64,000 bases of DNA from an uncultured Dialister sp. (GCA_934193095.1 CAKPUX010000002.1:1-64000), one strand, 5' to 3'. Shown: positions 43,501-50,928, numbered from the stretch's first letter. Translations and numbers: made by a program. The notes: generated from the sequence alone by a model not told the origin.

Positions 43501-46500
43501 GATTCATGCGGATGGCTTGAATCTGGATGTATCCTACCATGTTCTGAAGGGCAGCAATGTGGCACGCGCAGTAGCTACTGGTAACAGTTATGGCATTAAG
43601 GATGTTACCATCAAGGCTAAGAGCCTGAAGCTCAGCACGGATACCACAGGCTTCTATGGTCAGGGTGTTTATGCAACCGGCGGCAAGATTAGCATTGATG
43701 CAGATACCACCATTTCTACCTCTGCTCAGACAGAAAGCAATGGTATTTACAGCGGCAACGGCGGCACTGTGACTATGAACGGCAACCTGACTATCCAAAA
43801 GGATAGCAAGGCAGCGAATTACTTTGCGCTGAAGTCTGATGATAATGGCGTGATCAACGTCAATATGAAAGACGGCAAGGAAGGTACAGGCATCGTGAAG
43901 ATCGATGGCGATGTCTTCACCAAGTCGGCAGAAAGCTACGATTATTGGGAGGACGAAACAACTTCTACTTCTTCCACCGTTAATCTGGCATTGCAGGGCA
44001 AAGACAGCAGCTGGAACGGCCGCAGTCTCTACGAGGTTACTTCCTCTGGCGATGATTCAACTGATTATGGCGCTTTCAACCTGTGGTTGGCTGATGGTGC
44101 TTCCTGGACTAACGAGAAGAACGGCAAGGAGGTTCCGAGCGGCTTTACTGGTAGCCGTGTAACTAAGTTTACTGGCGGCAGCGATGCGGCACACGCAGGC
44201 AACATCTTCCAAAACGATGCGAAGAATATCACCATCGACAACTACAGCGGCTATGCGAACATTTACTATGCGCATGAAGGAAATGGCGAAGCGGCAGAAA
44301 ACTACAAAGCGGGTGACACCATCATCAATAAGGCAGCTGCCGGCTCCCAGATTTCTCTCATCACAGATAACACCGGTATCGCGATGGATAATGAGTACAG
44401 CGTCGCTAATGTCCTGAATGCACTGGCAGGCAAGCTCACCTACAGCGCGTATGTAAACGGCGAGAGGAATCTCACCGGCTATGTGAAGATCGCAGAAGGC
44501 TTGACGGCATCGAGCAAAGCCCAGCAGACCGGCGACATCGCCTTCAGCGATAAAGATGGCAAAGGCAGCCTGGCAGAAGGGACAGTCACACCTGGAGTCA
44601 AGTATCCGGAAACCCAGACGCCTGAAGCTACTGAAAAGAACCAGGGTATTACCGGCGATGCCAAGACTGACTATCAATACAAGAAGGACGGCATTCTGAA
44701 GAAAGACGGCTCTTATGTATTCACTCAGAATCCGACTAAGATCACGGTAGAGGAAGGAGCCGCTATCGATGCCAAGGCAGATATCACCATCGATACCAGC
44801 AAAGCGAAGCTGGAACTCACCGGCGAAGACGCCGGCATCAAGGCGGATGGTCATCAGGTATCCATCACCGGCAGCACCGTGATCACCGGCAAAGACGCGA
44901 TCTCCGCTTCCAATGGCGGCAAAGTCACGCTGAATGGTATGACCGACATCAAAGCAGTTGGCGAGGATGGCACAGCGATTTCTGTAGCTGGCGAAGATAG
45001 CGAGGTCGCTATCACAGGCAATGCAGCCGCTTCGATCACGGGCGCTGTCTATGTCGCAGGCGGAAACCTTACTGTAAATACCGGGGCCACCACCACCATG
45101 ACGGGAGATGTAGTCATCGATGGCGGCAAGGCTGACATCACCCTCGGAGACAAGGCTTCCACCCTGACAGGCAATCTGTCTGTCAGCAACAATGGTCAGC
45201 TGACGCTCAATGTTAGCAATGGAGCCAAGGCGACAGGCAGCTATGCAGCAGGCAATGGCACCCTCACCATGAACGTCAAGGATGGCGGCTACTGGATCCT
45301 GAAAGATGCAGAAAACACCACCAGCCTGTATGCGATCAGCCTCGCTGATGCAGCAGAGGATGCGAACGCACCTGCAGCAGGAACCCTCAACGTCAATGGC
45401 GGCAGAGATAAAGCGCACACCGGCTACATCGACATGAGAGAGAGGACCCAGAACCTCGATATCGCAAACTTCAGCGGACACGAAACCTTTATCATGGCGC
45501 ATAAAGACGACGGCACTTTCACCAGCGGCAACGTGAACATTGCCAAAGCAGCTAACGGCTCCGGACTGACGCTTTACACAGCCAACAATGGCATCCAGAT
45601 GACGGACAAAGCTGCCGTAACCAATATCTTGACAGCATTGGCACAGAAGGCCATCTATGCAGAGGGGAACGACGCAGGCAATGGCAAGAACCTGACTGGC
45701 GAAGTAAAGATCGGCGAAGGTCTCACCTCCTCCAGCGCCAAGACCGGAAAGATTGACTTCAGCAATTTGAGAGGACAGCTGGTCGTTGGCAGCATCCAGT
45801 GGGAACCGACCATTGAAACCGGTGACTACGAGACCTTCGTCATGAAGGGCGCAAGGAGCGCTGTCACCACCTCCTTCCACAGCTGGCGTGACAACATGCA
45901 GGACACCTACACCGGAGCAGACCTTGCTGATGAAGACGGCATCTTTGCCAAAGCTCTTGGCGGCAAGACCTCCTCGGATGTCAGCGGACTGAAAGACAGC
46001 AACAGCTACTGGGGCGCACAGGTGGGCTACGACAAAGCCCTTGCAAATGGCTGGAACACCGGCGTAGCCTTCGACTACCGTGATGGCGACAGCGATTACC
46101 TCCTGGGCGGCAAAGGCGACAACAAACTCTACAGCTTCGGCGTCTACGGCGTGAAGAAGATGGACAATGGCAGCTACTTCAGAGTGGCAGCCAAAGCCGG
46201 CCGTGTAGAAAACGAATACGACGTCTATACCGAACTCAGAAACAAACTGCATGCAGACTACAAAGCCAATGCCTATGGCCTCACCGCAGAATACGGCAAG
46301 ACCTTCGGCAGCGAGATGAGCTACATCACCCCGAAAGTACAGCTCACCTGGTCCCGTGTAGGAAGCAAGGACTACACCGGCAGCGCAAACAATGGCGCAA
46401 TCATGAACATCTATCAGGACAGCTACGACAGCCTTGTTGGCCGCCTCGGCTTCGAAGCGGGCATGAAGAAAGCCAATGGCAGCCTTCATGCAGGGCTGTA

Positions 46501-46726
46501 CCTGGCGCATGAATTCAATGGAGACATCGATACCCGCTACTTTGCCAAAGACGGCGGATGGAAATCCACCTCCTTTGACGGAGATGACACCTGGGCAGAA
46601 CTGGTGCTCGGCGGAGAGTATCGCCTTGGCGGTAACACCCAGCTCTACGCAGACTTTGCCAGAGATCTGGGCGGTGACTTCCAGAGAAAGTGGAAGCTGA
46701 ATGCCGGCATCCGCTTAAGATTCTGA
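34529..46726 (+). CDS. Giant autotransporter 3 (4065 residues) with propeller-like N-domain
   Basis: The largest gene of the window. The signal peptide covers residues 1 to about 30 (cut after VGA). Residues about 35-445 differ from the other two proteins: repeated short strands such as GLLIKDGYLYVAASV, NNLILATAVGG and DMKVLPDGTVYVMKYT suggest a beta-propeller. The beta-helical passenger follows, with seven copies of the 80-residue module (near bases 37096, 38440, 39916, 41465, 42976, 44266 and 45495). The barrel ends in KLNAGIRLRF. Modules 4 and 5 are joined to almost identical DNA (LKTGDISFSTD at 41735 and 43236), a sign of recent internal duplication. RBS AAGGAGGAA overlaps the TonB receptor stop, so translation is coupled and the MerR-type promoter at 31756 drives both. 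Role inferred: surface partner of the receptor. Confidence 0.9.
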   Translation: MMWKMSNKKRKMAFLTALIGSLMAGSSVGAANLMATIPSDYHNSQMGGVTGSRVTTTVDAAPVVGAVKNLNGDPATFSVFINGESQIFLRQYTYSTVALKGSVLMDADGDWASVNNPTGEITAVPNAHAAVGYWNTLYTTGYDNGQIGLAKVNGKQLVENKLKTVNLKTDIKEKTGDVDAASYDTYKDTNGKVQFTSVHGEGLLIKDGYLYVAASVNKKGGTDDYDNGYLLQYKIKNDGGLEYRDYARIGKNTNNVRLNSYNNLILATAVGGYQHYGKLNPESALNYVDVSDNHIGQIHETRSVHLPEQVKNDGYDFRDMKVLPDGTVYVMKYTLSATGGEFTGRVYQTTMANLMSKNPDDWQVVLDGKVDDGCFGRLNAEYYTKRLWVEWGNNLYVYEDGDTKPTHQWVTKDFSTDTQFYQFNSVTMLPTDQVWGNLAKLTTYRPEGLTASSETKITVENADAKVGTVTRKAGITGTSADQTAFSDVTSDDGTYSFTKDEVLSINLGKEGDHATNAAAVIQAKDGKDITIDASGHSLQLASKNYIASPVGIYAGNGKNVSITADKVDVVTSGYSSGNSLTNAIWNDGGKNTASQITVNGDVNISMSGGYGGNGVAIQKSFRWGENSQESTASSAITIHGNLKIAGEDSATWGIPVNRENVLSRFNNAGILTNIEKSKVTVTGDVDMAVYGNGITTNARDSEVSIGGGHITVPQGTKYGYYTLGAYAGTINVNMNEAGSAAGTHDVQLDGDVFALKSTGTINLGLTTKNSYLNGIIDNGGKVNMWLQNGAVWTNEAKNTRYKQDDEDVGSNEVSRVTFLHGGTKSGTSDTAGVIIQTENSKSLTIDKFSGAAKVLYSHDSNTPTKILGGDVTIGSAIRGSEIVLRTDYDDNMQSDAVKNQVLNALAKKLYYKDAVNEKTALSGKVEIAEGLTASSAAKYIGNIAFNQTNGQGSLGSGETPEPPAEQSKTLFTSSMTGGDDKEYKDDHVWQDQVYTFTKDKTTVQVEGGAAVDAAKDVTITADGNELDLTGGEAGIRAAAGKTVDITAGILKVNGKTGIDAAGTVTLKGKSEITGTEKAVNVQKGGSVTLGTSTISGDVENSGHLTLDAATTVSGSIANAGVLAVNGETHAKDLTTTGTMTVGTDGVLAADNINVNGGTFTANGSVSSTVKADKGGKAILKGKKTALKGLVSGDHSSIEATLSGKDSALNGSLDGAGSVTLSLADQANWTGNAVGNGDYAVTIGKDSTWTGSSAGNNTSLTLGGTWNNRGTSSLKQMAGNGGVIDMTDAKAGTVTIQNYGGSSTYIYKHDTTKPADANSGYAILGGDVKISQADKGSEITLLTDRAGLDFTSTKADEKNLISGTLNALAGKLYYTGYADGNLSGTVKIAEGLTASSASLRSETITFSTADTGTKKAGQGFYDYTPATDDKPYETGPIVKSENIDETRVGDVNGIVSINVTEAQDSVAASAPSAMYVAGDAVSPLVVDLQGHTLKLNTSGDAKIYLSTVYVDADKSMEIKDSKGNGILKVSAGLGADGNADTKANYVYGIRVGENGSFTANTDVEIDGVKSNSKQRAYGVYVSTKGNVVFEKDLTIKNVQTGNKVGPNTAGIYADSSSSADAPINITVKGNLNIENVLGSAIRALNSSTISTAGATIKAADMSNGTDYSQYYALQANKGTINLNTGEGITAGILDVTGDMKVTDYAASVINVNMTKGSKWTGAVSNIPGSTYNAPAGQFNLTMAEGSVWNHETGRSVDTLKTTFAGSNVSKLDGSGVIYQNSDKGITVYNYSGDTTVVYGHDANDPLTIHGGDFTIKAAAADSKITLVTDSQGITGGFEASDTAAEKNHVKEVLNKLANKLFYTGYKDANLSGVVKIADGLTASSVSATVKASGDVTFSDGTNGTKKAGQGFYAYTPEQEKPNYKTGAITKSEDISLSRELDESGVAHVTVTESNVTSNFASAIYAGESTDPSSPMTVKMSGKGLALNAAQSSGQAAAIYAGANTYIKVVNPSADQKLSIRATNTDTRASHGIYALGNAHLNISGPVEITEVITKGDAANGINIQGQQSEITIDGPLTISNVKGLRERGAGVSASGILVTGDSSTVTVSGPVDISGVRGSGIKLVGANTKVSVGGGTITAAEDSDHSHNFYAVRVDKGTLDINMKDGAAGDTTTKITGDMYATGQYGKKVVEYTGGELIDWNDAGILNVALTDKDSFWKGVAAYDQYTDDYGTGGNTTHDIGQFNLYLQNGATWTNEQQSHVTTTTIASKNPVWEGSTLATLNGGKDTNSAGLIYQKDTNPISVVNYSGHTTVFYDHDASDPTKIIGGNFNITNAAEGSAITFITDNKGITSGFADGDSSVAKDKVANVLNSLAGKLFYKNYTDGHLTGVVKIADGLTASSAALKTGDISFSTDQTGTGVAGQGYYAYTTSKPGSQTDKEFTAAITGDASVDTVYVDKGVLKDDGTYVFTADSTTITPEKHLVAGGAWVPQIGAAISGSDENHNVTMDMNGNKLTVDTTTDTHTTGIAAIDKGVVNINHAGAMSISAESTKGGQTGALFVNAGGAIHIHNAGDNNVLTLRAKSTSPANAAVIKSMNGVNGVMSSITVDGLVDILAEKSGGSGANEAISAVASKVEVGGGVIKAINGAEYAIRAYGEFASKNRGQVNVNVKKDAKGAIIGAGSNHVQLEGNIYLGGGMDNAGASADVSLGLNTKDSFWKGDVSNTNGSSAGIVNLYMGSGATWTGNNLSGNTVNASLDHATWTGSSSGNAMHLKLDNSIWNINGASKLASFSGDKGSISVASDAGNISVGDYSGNTTVIYNHDADHPTNILGGSFTIGQAKDGSHITLITDNQGITKGFNAYDKAEDQNTVNEVLNKLAQKLFYTANDGKLAGTVKIASGLTASSVALKTGDISFSTDATGTKTPGQGFYEYTEADDSVITDPITGNLDKKYVNLGIETEKGIYNFTKDAIIDVTKGDYSFNLGAIESRGGPITIHADGLNLDVSYHVLKGSNVARAVATGNSYGIKDVTIKAKSLKLSTDTTGFYGQGVYATGGKISIDADTTISTSAQTESNGIYSGNGGTVTMNGNLTIQKDSKAANYFALKSDDNGVINVNMKDGKEGTGIVKIDGDVFTKSAESYDYWEDETTSTSSTVNLALQGKDSSWNGRSLYEVTSSGDDSTDYGAFNLWLADGASWTNEKNGKEVPSGFTGSRVTKFTGGSDAAHAGNIFQNDAKNITIDNYSGYANIYYAHEGNGEAAENYKAGDTIINKAAAGSQISLITDNTGIAMDNEYSVANVLNALAGKLTYSAYVNGERNLTGYVKIAEGLTASSKAQQTGDIAFSDKDGKGSLAEGTVTPGVKYPETQTPEATEKNQGITGDAKTDYQYKKDGILKKDGSYVFTQNPTKITVEEGAAIDAKADITIDTSKAKLELTGEDAGIKADGHQVSITGSTVITGKDAISASNGGKVTLNGMTDIKAVGEDGTAISVAGEDSEVAITGNAAASITGAVYVAGGNLTVNTGATTTMTGDVVIDGGKADITLGDKASTLTGNLSVSNNGQLTLNVSNGAKATGSYAAGNGTLTMNVKDGGYWILKDAENTTSLYAISLADAAEDANAPAAGTLNVNGGRDKAHTGYIDMRERTQNLDIANFSGHETFIMAHKDDGTFTSGNVNIAKAANGSGLTLYTANNGIQMTDKAAVTNILTALAQKAIYAEGNDAGNGKNLTGEVKIGEGLTSSSAKTGKIDFSNLRGQLVVGSIQWEPTIETGDYETFVMKGARSAVTTSFHSWRDNMQDTYTGADLADEDGIFAKALGGKTSSDVSGLKDSNSYWGAQVGYDKALANGWNTGVAFDYRDGDSDYLLGGKGDNKLYSFGVYGVKKMDNGSYFRVAAKAGRVENEYDVYTELRNKLHADYKANAYGLTAEYGKTFGSEMSYITPKVQLTWSRVGSKDYTGSANNGAIMNIYQDSYDSLVGRLGFEAGMKKANGSLHAGLYLAHEFNGDIDTRYFAKDGGWKSTSFDGDDTWAELVLGGEYRLGGNTQLYADFARDLGGDFQRKWKLNAGIRLRF

Positions 46727-46735
46727 TGGGAACTA

Positions 46736-46896
46736 GGGAAACACTGATTAAATCGTTGTCAGATTTTACTCTTGAATTTTTATGCATGGCGAGGAATAAC
46801 CTGACGCGAATAGCGAGCTATTTAAGGAAGGCTATGACGAAGCCATGTATAAAAATTCTTGTAGAATCTGACTCTGCGATTTAATCAGCGTTTCCC
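46736..46896. mobile_element. 160-bp giant palindrome, copy A
   Basis: The ends are GGGAAACACTGATTAAATCG and its inverse CGATTTAATCAGCGTTTCCC. Inside, GAATTTTTATGCATGG pairs with CCATGTATAAAAATTC, and the centre is AATAGCGAGCTATT. The whole can fold into one long imperfect hairpin. A second full copy lies at 63716-63878, in inverted orientation. No coding capacity; a MITE-like or REP-like element. Confidence 0.7.
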
Positions 46897-46914
46897 TGGA
46901 TTGACCGCGTGAGA

Positions 46915-46975
46915 ACGCAAACAAAAAAGGATGAAACTGAGCGTAAGGCTTGGTTTCATCCTTTTTTATTTGCGT
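46915..46975 (+). terminator. Intrinsic terminator of the receptor operon
   Basis: ACGCAAACAAAAAAGGATGA pairs with TCATCCTTTTTTATTTGCGT; loop GCGTAAGGCTTG. It stands 190 bases after the stop, beyond the inserted palindrome, as though the element had landed between gene and terminator. Confidence 0.8.
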
Positions 46976-47066
46976 GAAAGAGGTTCAGCTGGTTCTATAG
47001 GTCAATGGGTGTTGTGCGGTGTGAAAAGTAATAAAGCGACGTTTGTTAGATGAAGAAATTCCCGTA

Positions 47067-47229
47067 TCGTCATCTCGAGCGAAGTCCAGGGATCTTTCTT
47101 GCGGGCTGGTTATATGGCACAGGCGAGACAGTGGTATAACGTAGCAACGAGGCGTCGTTACTGAGTCTATGCATACGTGCTGATTACCGCAGTGCAGTAG
47201 AGATCCCTCGGCTACGCTCGGGATGACGA
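47067..47229. mobile_element. Inverted-end element, tandem copy 1
   Basis: The left end TCGTCATCTCGAGCGAAGTC and the right end CTCGGCTACGCTCGGGATGACG are imperfect inverses. The interior (CGAGACAGTGGTATAACG...) is shared with the next copy. A short CGCTGATTCAATC-TTGCAAC-GATTGAATCAGCG palindrome follows at 47231-47263. Confidence 0.6.
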
Positions 47230-47306
47230 AACGCTGATTCAATCTTGCAACGATTGAATCAGCGTTTCCTTAGGTGTCAGATATGTGAGATAAAGAAGAG
47301 CCCGTA

Positions 47307-47469
47307 TCGTCATCTCGAGCGAAGTCGAGAGATCTTTCTTGCAGGACGGTATACGGCACATGCGAGACGGTGGTATAACGCAGCAACAAGGCATTGCTGC
47401 TGTGTCTATGCATACGTGCCGATTACCGCAGTGCAGTAGAGATCCCTCGGCTACGCTCGGGATGACGAT
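47307..47469. mobile_element. Inverted-end element, tandem copy 2
   Basis: Nearly the same as 47067-47229, including the interior and the following short palindrome (about 47471-47503). The period is 240 bp, so a 240-bp unit of element plus palindrome was duplicated in tandem. Confidence 0.6.
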
Positions 47470-47553
47470 ACGCTGATTCAATCTTGCAACGATTGAATCA
47501 GTGTTTCCTTAGAAATGAGAAATGGCGATACGCTATCTCATGAATCTCAATAG

Positions 47554-47590
47554 AAAAGCGCGAAAATCTTTGCTGGATTGTCGCGCTTTT
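47554..47590 (-). terminator. Terminator of the FAH-family gene
   Basis: AAAAGCGCGA (47554-47563) and TCGCGCTTTT (47581-47590) form a perfect stem just beyond the stop codon, read on the minus strand. Confidence 0.65.
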
Positions 47591-47605
47591 GTGTTTGATG
47601 AAATA

Positions 47606-48496
47606 CTATTTCACTGGATTTCTGAGTGTCCCGATGGGGTCGATATTGATTTCTACCACATCGCCTTTATGAAGGAATTTCGGCGGGTTGAAGCCCATGC
47701 CTACGCCCTGCGGGGTGCCGGTGGCGATGACGTCGCCCGGGAGGAGGGTCATGCCGTCGGAGAGGGTCGCGATGAGTTTCGGAATGGAGAAGATGAGGTC
47801 GGTGGTGGTGCCTTCCTGACGGAGGCTGCCATTGACTTTCGTGTAGATGGTGAAGGGGAGCGGCCAGTCGCCGACCATGACGGTCGGGCCCATCGGGCAG
47901 AAGGTGTCGAGGCTCTTGCCGCGGAACCACTGGAGGTGTTTTTTCTGCAGGTCTCTGGCGGTGACGTCATTGATGATGGTGTAGCCATAGACGTACTTCA
48001 TCGCATCTTCTTCTGCGATGTTCGCGCCTCGTTTGCCGATGATGACGCCGAGCTCGCCTTCGTAGTCGACTTCTTTTGTGACGGAAGGATGGCTGTCGAT
48101 TTCTTCATCCGGCCCGATGATGGAGGTGGTGGCTTTGGTGAAGAAAATCGGATCCTCCGGGTTCTTGGCATTGGCGTTCTGGTCAAATTCTTTGACGTGG
48201 GCCTGATAGTTCTTGCCTACGCAGAGGACGTTTCTTCTGGGATAGAAGGGGGCTTCGAGGCGAACGTCTGCGAGCAGGATCGGAGTGACGGCTTTGTCCT
48301 TGCCGTTCATCTCGAGCGCGTGAGCGAGGTTCAGGAGGCCTTCTTCACCGCTTTCGATGAAATCGCCCAGTGTCTCAGCGAGGGGGATGAAGTAGGTTTC
48401 TTCGAGATCAATGGCGGGGTAGATGGAAGTGCCGTCAGCGGACAGGACGCCCCACTGGCGTTCGCCTTTGTAGTTGTAGGATACAAGTCTCTGCAT
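47606..48496 (-). CDS. Fumarylacetoacetate hydrolase family protein
   Basis: A 296-residue cytosolic metal-dependent enzyme. An N-terminal cap (residues 1-85) precedes the catalytic FAH domain. Metal-binding positions are E146 and E148 in DYEGELGVIIG and D177 in INDVTARDLQ; RRNVLCVGKNYQAHVKE and the DIFFTK-like PIFFTKATTS are further family signatures, as are TGTPQGVGMG and GDVVEINID near the end. Members hydrolyse or isomerise acylpyruvates and related diketo acids, or decarboxylate oxaloacetate. It stands alone between repeats, with its own terminator, so the pathway cannot be told. AGAAGG precedes the ATG. Confidence 0.85.
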   Translation of the reverse strand: MQRLVSYNYKGERQWGVLSADGTSIYPAIDLEETYFIPLAETLGDFIESGEEGLLNLAHALEMNGKDKAVTPILLADVRLEAPFYPRRNVLCVGKNYQAHVKEFDQNANAKNPEDPIFFTKATTSIIGPDEEIDSHPSVTKEVDYEGELGVIIGKRGANIAEEDAMKYVYGYTIINDVTARDLQKKHLQWFRGKSLDTFCPMGPTVMVGDWPLPFTIYTKVNGSLRQEGTTTDLIFSIPKLIATLSDGMTLLPGDVIATGTPQGVGMGFNPPKFLHKGDVVEINIDPIGTLRNPVK

Positions 48497-48539
48497 AATA
48501 GACCTTCTTTCTTATAATATAGAGTGTGGACATATTATA

Positions 48540-49015
48540 GCATAAATACAGGAAATATGGTTGATTGGTTCATGGCCTGGATAGCGGGGGATAACAGGTT
48601 CAAGTGGTTCAACGGGTTCGATGGGTTCAAAAGGTTCAATGGGGGTGGTGCGGCGCGAAGCGCCGCGGAGTATAGATAGTGGCGATGCCCGAAGGTTTCT
48701 TGATAGCAGGTTTCCCGCTTGGGGTTTCCTGACATTGACCGTCTTACCGCGAATGACAAAGATCCCTCGACTTCGCTCGGGATGACGAAACGAGGGCACG
48801 GCTATGCCCACGTCCTTCGGGCATCGCCTTATTTATACTTCGCGGCGCTTCTATATTCTTATGCGCCGCACCAGCCCCCGTTGAACCCTCTGAACCTGTT
48901 GAACCCGCCGAACCTCTTTTGCCCGCAATCAAAGGACGGCACGCCCGCGGGGCTAACCCCGAACCCCGAACCCTGAACCCGCCAACCTGAACCTTTCCCT
49001 CAAACTTTCTCTATT
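48540..49015. repeat. Intergenic repeat block
   Basis: No gene is seen. It holds 9-bp GGGTTCAA-type repeats, a short GCGGCGCGAAGCGCCGC palindrome (48650-48666), a half copy of the inverted-end element (about 48768-48786), the full hairpin at 48842-48869, and GAACCCC/GAACCCT heptads (about 48957-48980). Confidence 0.7.
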
Positions 49016-49021
49016 TCTCCC

Positions 49022-49050
49022 TTGCATTCTGCTATCCCGTTTGTTATAAT
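49022..49050 (+). promoter_or_regulatory. rpmE promoter
   Basis: TTGCAT (49022-49027), a 17-bp spacer and TATAAT (49045-49050). Confidence 0.75.
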
Positions 49051-49090
49051 AGCAAAGAATTATCTATGTAGTTGAAATGAGGTGCAACAA

Positions 49091-49342
49091 TTGAAGAAGG
49101 GACTTCATCCGGATTATCATCCAGTCGTTTTCCGCGACATCGGTGCTGACTACTCTTTCCTGACCCGTTCTACAGCAACTTCCAATCAGACTGTAAAATG
49201 GGAAGATGGCAATGAATACCCGCTGATCAATATCGATATCAGCAGCAAATCCCATCCATTCTATACAGGACAGCAGCGTTTCGGTAAGGCTCGTGGCCGT
49301 ATCGAAAAGTTCAACAAACGTTATGGCAAATCCGCAGAATAA
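49091..49342 (+). CDS. rpmE: 50S ribosomal protein L31, type B
   Basis: An 83-residue protein of the zinc-independent L31 type: it has [15 protein letters not shown], then [10 protein letters not shown] and [11 protein letters not shown], and no CxxC pairs. Type B copies usually serve when zinc is short, though here it may be the only one. The start is probably TTG at 49091, giving the usual MKKG opening, six bases after AGGTG; a GTG at 49082 inside that ribosome site would add three residues. It has its own promoter and terminator. Confidence 0.9.
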   Translation: MKKGLHPDYHPVVFRDIGADYSFLTRSTATSNQTVKWEDGNEYPLINIDISSKSHPFYTGQQRFGKARGRIEKFNKRYGKSAE

Positions 49343-49344
49343 GG

Positions 49345-49368
49345 AACAGGGCGCAAGCCCTGTTTTTT
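49345..49368 (+). terminator. rpmE terminator
   Basis: ACAGGGC-GCAA-GCCCTGT followed by TTTTT, directly after the rpmE stop. Confidence 0.9.
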
Positions 49369-49830
49369 ATTGCCTTTTTTTGATATACTAGGAAAGATGG
49401 ATTATAGGGTTCAGCGGGTTCTATAGGTTTTACGGGTTCGAAGGGGTTGGGGCGGCGCAGAAAAATAGAAGCGCCGCATATTAGAAGGTCAGATGTCTGA
49501 CTGCGCTCTTCTCGTATCGTCATCCCGAGCGTAGCCGAGGGATCTCTACGGCACTGCGGGAATCAGCGTGTATGCGCTGAGGGGAAACGATGTCTTGGCG
49601 CTGTCTCACATCAGGCGATGAGCGTTCTGCGATAAAGATTTCTCGGCTACGCCCCTCTGACAACGGCGCGAAGCGCTATCAAAACTCCGCGGCGCTTTTG
49701 ATTTTTATGCGCCGCACCACCCCCGTTGAACCTCTTGAACCTCTTGAACCCGCTGAACCTCTTTCGCACGCAATCAAAGGGCGATACGCCCCATGGGCTA
49801 ACCCTGAACCCATTTTCTACCTATCATTTC
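49369..49830. repeat. Intergenic repeat block upstream of prfA
   Basis: No gene is seen. Hairpins lie at 49452-49477 and 49689-49715, with the inverted-end element between them (49517-49664). TTGAACCTC-type repeats and the AATCAAAGGGCGATACGCCCC tail lead to the prfA ribosome site. Confidence 0.7.
49517..49664. mobile_element. Small element with inverted ends, second copy of the 13202 type
   Basis: Its interior (GAATCAGCGTGTATGCGC..., CTCACATCAGGCGATG) matches the element at 13202-13350 closely. The ends are TCGTCATCCCGAGCGTAGCC and GGCTACGCCCCTCTGAC, the right one more worn. Confidence 0.55.
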
Positions 49831-49845
49831 ACAGGAGTAACCAAT

Positions 49846-50928
49846 ATGCAGATCAGCAAATTAGACGGTATGGAAGCCAGATATATGGCGCTGGAAGATC
49901 AGCTGAGCGATCCTTCGGTGATCGCCGATCAGAACCGCTGGAGAGAGCTCTCGAAGGAGCATGCGGAGCTGGGAGAGATCGTTTTCAAGTATAGAGAATA
50001 TAAGGAGGCGCTCAAGGGGATCCAGGATGCACTGGAACTTCTGGACGATAAGTCGCAGGCCGATCTCCATGAGCTGGCGAAGGAAGAGCTGAAGGAAAAT
50101 GAAGAGAAGCGGGATGCGCTGGATCTGGAAATCCATAAGATGCTGATCCCGAAGGATCCGAATGACGGGAAGAATGTCATCCTGGAAATCCGCGCGGGTA
50201 CGGGCGGCGAGGAGGCGGCGCTCTTTGCATCGGATCTTCTCAAAATGTACCTGAAATTTGCAGAGCGCAAGGGCTGGAAGGCAGAGATCGCGGATGCGAA
50301 TGAGACGGATCTTGGTGGGTTCAAGGAAGTCACCTGCACCATCGAAGGGAAGAATGCGTATTCGATCCTGAAATTCGAGAGCGGCGTACACCGCGTGCAG
50401 CGTATCCCTGAAACGGAGAGCCAAGGGCGTGTGCATACGTCGGCGGTCACGGTGGCTGTCCTTCCGGAGGCGGAGGATGTAGATATCGAGGTGCGCCGCG
50501 AAGACCTGCGTATCGATGTATATCGTTCTTCCGGTGCGGGCGGTCAGCACATCAATAAGACGTCTTCGGCGATCCGACTGACGCATCTTCCTACGGGCAT
50601 GGTGGTCACTTGTCAGAATGAACGAAGCCAGCGTCAGAACAAAGAGAAGGCGCTGCAGATCCTGAAGTCTCGTCTCTATGACCAGGCGATGCGGGAGTCG
50701 CAGAGCAAGGAAGCGGCGGACCGCAAGAATCAGGTCGGCAGCGGCGACCGTTCGGAGCGTATCAGGACGTACAATTTCCCGCAGGGCCGCGTGACAGATC
50801 ACCGCATCAATATGAGTATTTACCAGCTCGATGATTTCATGAATGGGAACATGGACGCGATCCTTGACCGGCTGATGGAAGAGGATCTGGCGCGCCGCAT
50901 GAAAGAAGGGGAAGCGAATGGCCGCTAA
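49846..50928 (+). CDS. prfA: Peptide chain release factor 1
   Basis: A 360-residue class I release factor, the usual length. An N-terminal coiled-coil domain is followed by the codon-recognition domain and the catalytic GGQ loop (SSGAGGQHINKTSS near residue 230). ESGVHRVQRIPETESQGRVHTS is a family signature. It reads UAA and UAG and releases the finished peptide at the ribosome. ATG 49846 follows AGGAG. The stop overlaps the start of prmC, whose product methylates the GGQ glutamine, the standard arrangement. Confidence 0.96.
   Translation: MQISKLDGMEARYMALEDQLSDPSVIADQNRWRELSKEHAELGEIVFKYREYKEALKGIQDALELLDDKSQADLHELAKEELKENEEKRDALDLEIHKMLIPKDPNDGKNVILEIRAGTGGEEAALFASDLLKMYLKFAERKGWKAEIADANETDLGGFKEVTCTIEGKNAYSILKFESGVHRVQRIPETESQGRVHTSAVTVAVLPEAEDVDIEVRREDLRIDVYRSSGAGGQHINKTSSAIRLTHLPTGMVVTCQNERSQRQNKEKALQILKSRLYDQAMRESQSKEAADRKNQVGSGDRSERIRTYNFPQGRVTDHRINMSIYQLDDFMNGNMDAILDRLMEEDLARRMKEGEANGR

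Noticed and set aside
44057..46510. A very long open frame on the minus strand opposite the third autotransporter.
   Set aside because: It mirrors the codon pattern of the real gene, has no ribosome site, and its translation shows no domain. Similar antisense frames opposite the M20, MFS and glyA genes were dropped for the same reason.
49726..49845. Extended N-terminus of release factor 1.
   Set aside because: The added residues are a translation of the TTGAACCTC repeats; ATG 49846 has a ribosome site and gives the normal family length.
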